A DNA stretch of 64,000 bases from NCBI RefSeq assembly GCF_023501975.1, contig NZ_JAMFLH010000011.1, forward strand, positions 1 through 64,000, written 5' to 3'. Under the pieces are notes generated by a model that ran no database searches, was not told where the DNA came from, and worked only from the letters and a program-made list of their open reading frames with translations. Numbering within the stretch: position 1 is the first letter of the stretch; every line of letters starts with the position of its first letter. This DNA is from Altererythrobacter sp. KTW20L. GTDB taxonomy: Bacteria > Pseudomonadota > Alphaproteobacteria > Sphingomonadales > Sphingomonadaceae. Of this stretch, positions 61,018 to 64,000 are shown piece by piece. Made by a program: the position numbers and the translations under genes.

Positions 61018-61785
61018 TCACTTCTCCTCCCGCGCCAGATACAGCACATCGCGCGGCTGTGACAGCAGGTGTTGGCCGGAATCGACGAACAGCGCCTGGC
61101 CGCTGGCGAGCGGGGCCGTGGCCAGGAACAGCGCGGCATCGGCCACTTCTGCTGCGGCAGTGCGGCGGCCCAGCAGGTTGAGGCGGTGGGATTGTTCGGC
61201 CTCTGCCGGGGTCTGGTCGTGGCTCGGCAGGATCGCGCCGGGGGCGAGGCGATAGACCCGGTCAGTCGCGGCGCAGGACATGGCCAGCATCTGCGCCGCA
61301 GCATCGACGGCGAACTTGCTCATCGTGTAGCTGAAGAAATCGGGGTTGGGGTTGGCCAGCTTCTGGTCGGTCAACTGGATCACCCGCCGACCTCCGTGCA
61401 AACGGGCGCGGGCGAAAAAGGCCTGGGCCATGGCCGCCGGAACCAGCGCGTTGACCTGCCAGGCGCGCGAAGCTACTGCCGGGTCGAGCGCGTTGGCGGC
61501 GTCTTCCTCGAACAGCGAGGCATTGGCGACCATCACCCGCCAGTCTTCCAGCCGAGCGGCGAGACCTTCCACCAGATCCTTGGCGGCGGAAGCATCGGCC
61601 AGGTCGCACTGCACCACCTCTGCCGAGGGCAACGATGCGGCAAGCGCGCGGGCCTCGTCCACAGAGCGGTGGCAGTGGATCACCACGTGCCAGCCTGCCG
61701 CACCGTAACGACGGGCGATTTCGGCGCCGATGCGCCGTGCGGCTCCGGTGACCAGGACGGACTTCAAGGCAGGCTGGGTGACCAT
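61018..61785 (-). CDS. Short-chain dehydrogenase, FolM-like
   Basis: The 255 residues begin SVLVTGAARRIGAEIARRYG, with the pteridine reductase/FolM-like GAARRIG glycine motif, and carry the catalytic YTMSK. FolM reduces dihydromonapterin or dihydrofolate. The C-terminus LFVDSGQHLL is typical. It overlaps the cytochrome b start region by four bases if GTG is used, suggesting coupling. Confidence 0.85.
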   Translation of the reverse strand: MVTQPALKSVLVTGAARRIGAEIARRYGAAGWHVVIHCHRSVDEARALAASLPSAEVVQCDLADASAAKDLVEGLAARLEDWRVMVANASLFEEDAANALDPAVASRAWQVNALVPAAMAQAFFARARLHGGRRVIQLTDQKLANPNPDFFSYTMSKFAVDAAAQMLAMSCAATDRVYRLAPGAILPSHDQTPAEAEQSHRLNLLGRRTAAAEVADAALFLATAPLASGQALFVDSGQHLLSQPRDVLYLAREEK

Positions 61786-61974
61786 CAGGATCGGGTAGTA
61801 ACCTCATTCGGGCGCCAAGCCAAAGCCGTCGCGGACAATCCGATCGCTGGCCTGCTAGAAAAACGTCCGGAAATTCCGGACAGAGTCATTGTGCACCGGC
61901 CCGCGCGGCAATAGGATACGGCAAAAGGGGTGGCCTTGCAGGCAAGCGGGGCCGGTCACGGGAAAGGACAATTG

Positions 61975-63231
61975 ATGAGGTTTTTGGGGGCGTTGGCCGC
62001 AAGCGCGGCACTGGCTTTGGTTGCAGGGGCATTGCCCGCAAGTTCCGCGCTGGCGCAGGACGCACCGGCTGCCGCTCCGCCGGCACGGCCGGCGGGTCCG
62101 CCGCCTCTGCCCGCCGGGCCATGGGACTATCACACCAGCGCTGGTCCAATGCATGTCGAAGTGATCGCCCGCGGGCTCGACCATCCCTGGAGCCTGGCCT
62201 TCACGCCAGATGGCGACATGCTGGTTACCGAGCGCCCCGGCCGCCTGCGCATCATCCGCAACGGCGTGCTCGATCCTACGCCGATTTCCGGTCTGCCGAC
62301 GATCTTCAACCTCGGCATCGCCGGTCTGACCGACATTGCCCTGCACCCGGATTTCGCCACTAACGGGCTGGTCTATTTCGCCTATTCCGCGAACAACCCG
62401 GCCAATTCGGCCGAACAGGCGCTGGTCGTGGCGCGCGCGCGGTGGGACGGCGGTGACAGCGTTACCGACTGGGAGGAGATTTTCGTCGCCTCGCCATGGT
62501 ATGGCGCCCAGACCCCGGCCGAGCGGTGCTGCGGGCAGGGGCCGGCCTTCGGCAGCTTCGGAGGTCGGATCATGTTCGATCCCGATGGCTACCTGTTTAT
62601 CACCAGCGGTGATCGCAACTATGGCGAGATGGTGGCCGATACCACCAGCCACTTCGGCAAGATCCTGCGGCTGAACGACGATGGCAGTGTGCCGGCCGGT
62701 AATCCCTGGGTGGGCCGCGAGGGCCATGCGCCCGAGGTCTGGTCCACCGGCCACCGCAACCCGCTGGGGCTAACCTACAACACCCTGACCGGCGAGATCT
62801 GGGAAAGCGAATTTGGCCCGCGTGGCGGGGACGAAGTCAACCGCATCATGCGCGGCGGCGATTATGGCTGGATGAGCGTGACGCAGGGCTTCCACTATGA
62901 TGGCACACAGCAGCAGTTTATCCGCAACCGCCCGGGCAAGATCGATCCGGTGCTGGCATTCGGGCCGCCCTCGGTGAATCCGGGCAACCTGACATTCTAC
63001 GATGGCGACCTGTTCCCCGCCTGGCACGGCGACATGTTCCTCGCCAGCTTCACGCAAGGGTTGCTGCGCTACGACACGGACCAGACCGGCACGCCGGTGG
63101 GCGAGCCCGAGCATATGCTGCGCGACCTTGGCCAGCGCTGGCGCGATGTGCGTACCGGGCCGGATGGCGCGATCTACCTGTTGACCGACATGACCGACGG
63201 TGCGGTGATGAGGGTTGCGCCGGGGGGCTAG
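61975..63231 (+). CDS. PQQ-dependent sugar dehydrogenase
   Basis: The 418-residue protein has a signal peptide ending SSALAQD, a Pro/Ala linker and the same propeller family as the gene at 56930: GLDHPWSLAFTPDGDMLVTER, LTDIALHPDFATNGLVYF, GHRNPLGLTYN, EFGPRGGDEVNRI. The two are only moderately alike, so the duplication is old or they were acquired separately. GGAAAGGA lies eight bases before the start. It converges with the gene at 63235. Confidence 0.93.
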   Translation: MRFLGALAASAALALVAGALPASSALAQDAPAAAPPARPAGPPPLPAGPWDYHTSAGPMHVEVIARGLDHPWSLAFTPDGDMLVTERPGRLRIIRNGVLDPTPISGLPTIFNLGIAGLTDIALHPDFATNGLVYFAYSANNPANSAEQALVVARARWDGGDSVTDWEEIFVASPWYGAQTPAERCCGQGPAFGSFGGRIMFDPDGYLFITSGDRNYGEMVADTTSHFGKILRLNDDGSVPAGNPWVGREGHAPEVWSTGHRNPLGLTYNTLTGEIWESEFGPRGGDEVNRIMRGGDYGWMSVTQGFHYDGTQQQFIRNRPGKIDPVLAFGPPSVNPGNLTFYDGDLFPAWHGDMFLASFTQGLLRYDTDQTGTPVGEPEHMLRDLGQRWRDVRTGPDGAIYLLTDMTDGAVMRVAPGG

Positions 63232-63234
63232 GGC

Positions 63235-63942
63235 TCAGCCGCGCGCCTCATCAGGCATCACATTGTAGCGCCGCACCTCGTCCTGGCTGAGACAGTACCG
63301 GGTGCTGGCGTTGCCCTCGGTCTGCACCGCCTGCTGGCGATACATTACTTCGGTCAGAAGCAGGCGGCTGATGCCCATGCGGATGAGGAAATCGTTGTCC
63401 TCGCTCGCCAGCATTGCGCTTGATTGTTCGATCCCGGCGATCAGTTCGGTGGTGGCCGCGGTGCCGTCCATCACGCTTTCGCTGATCACGCTGCGGTCAC
63501 TGGTGTGGGTGAACATGTGGACCATGAAAATGCCGTCCGGTTCCACCACGCGCCGGTCGCCGCCCATGAACATGAAGTTGCAAGCCGAAAAGCAGGTCCA
63601 GCCTGCCGGGATACGGGTCAGCATGCCGGTGTAGGAGCGGATGATCCGGCCCGCCTCGTTACCTGCGCGGGCATCGCCCCCGCGCGAGCGCAGCCACACT
63701 TCGCCGACCATTTCGTCGGCCTCGATCGCGGCGCGCAGGCGGGCAGGCAGGGTCGCGTCGATCATGCCATCGGCCACCAATACGCGGTAATCGCCCACAT
63801 CGCGCGTTGTCAGGCTCATCGCCGTGGTCGGCCCCCAGTCGGGCTGGGCGGGGCAGCTCGGATTGTCGGCATCCATCGGCCCGGCACCCAGCAGCAAAGC
63901 CGCAACAGCGGGCAGGGCAAAAATGCGGAAGGCCCGCATCAT
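63235..63942 (-). CDS. Periplasmic ClpP/crotonase-like protein
   Basis: A 235-residue protein with a signal peptide (FRIFALPAVAALLLGAGP). The body has EVWLRSRGGDARAGNEAGRIIR, then AGWTCFSACNFMFMGGDRRVV and GIFMVHMF. This is the pattern of exported ClpP-like proteins (COG3904 type), with a candidate serine in FSACNF and histidine in MVHMF. The start is uncertain: ATG 63942, ATG 63939, or GTG 63981. No strong ribosome binding site precedes any. Confidence 0.75.
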   Translation of the reverse strand: MMRAFRIFALPAVAALLLGAGPMDADNPSCPAQPDWGPTTAMSLTTRDVGDYRVLVADGMIDATLPARLRAAIEADEMVGEVWLRSRGGDARAGNEAGRIIRSYTGMLTRIPAGWTCFSACNFMFMGGDRRVVEPDGIFMVHMFTHTSDRSVISESVMDGTAATTELIAGIEQSSAMLASEDNDFLIRMGISRLLLTEVMYRQQAVQTEGNASTRYCLSQDEVRRYNVMPDEARG

Positions 63943-64000
63943 ACGGCGATCGAATAGCGCGCCGATCCGGGGCGACGGCACATGCGCTTGTCGGCGCGGG

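Overview
This window is chromosomal DNA of an alphaproteobacterium, almost certainly of the order Sphingomonadales and probably near Erythrobacteraceae/Novosphingobium. The reasons are high G+C codon use, adk placed between secY and rpsM, a long acidic tail on L3, an RG-rich N-terminal extension on S5, the TCA operon layout, many palindromic repeats of the GGACCCTGAA/CCCCGGA type, and two PQQ-type sugar dehydrogenases. No rRNA, tRNA or CRISPR array was recognised.

Layout. 1-1.7 kb: an AT-richer, frameshifted OLD-family ATPase/TOPRIM nuclease cut by the window edge. 1.7-22 kb: a near-complete ribosomal superoperon on the + strand, rpsL-rpsG-fusA-tuf (str), rpsJ to rpsQ (S10), rplN to secY-adk (spc), rpsM-rpsK-rpoA-rplQ (alpha), closed by a strong terminator. 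infA, rpmJ and rpsD are not in it. 22-26 kb: a secreted prolyl oligopeptidase and two tandem paralogous exported proteins. 36-25.8 kb, - strand: one long, tightly packed operon, mdh - small membrane protein - sucD - sucA - sucB - lpd - SEDS-like membrane protein - VOC protein - PepSY protein - UPF0126 channel. sucC is absent. 36-43 kb, - strand: a GGDEF/EAL protein, a small protein, a SleB-type cell-wall hydrolase, an M3 peptidase lipoprotein, ThpR and a secreted coiled-coil protein. 43.3-43.9 kb: an apparent relic of a Slam/TbpB-like surface lipoprotein locus. 44-46.5 kb: a YadA-type trimeric autotransporter, divergent from uvrA, which has an alphaproteobacterial LexA box. 49.8-52.4 kb: a flexible spot with a fossil of a second uvrA 3' end, an AT-rich unknown TPR-like membrane-anchored protein, a small hypothetical protein and repeat arrays. 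52.4-64 kb: rlpA, an unexplained 0.75-kb gap with strong palindromes, argG, an LRAT/NlpC-like exported protein, a MATE pump, two PQQ sugar dehydrogenases, a cyclopropane fatty acid synthase-like methyltransferase, a molybdenum-cofactor oxidoreductase with its cytochrome b, a FolM-like reductase and a ClpP-like periplasmic protein.

How it works together. The first third is translation and secretion machinery with structured RNA between several genes, which may be autoregulatory. The TCA operon makes the 2-oxoglutarate to succinate and malate to oxaloacetate steps together. Much of the rest is cell envelope: adhesin, lytic enzymes, exported proteins and periplasmic redox enzymes. The places that look foreign or decayed are 1-1.7, 34.8-35.1, 43.3-43.9 and 49.8-51.6 kb. 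They are the best targets for novelty. The strongest single candidate for an undescribed function is the protein at 49987-51594, next to the duplicated uvrA end.
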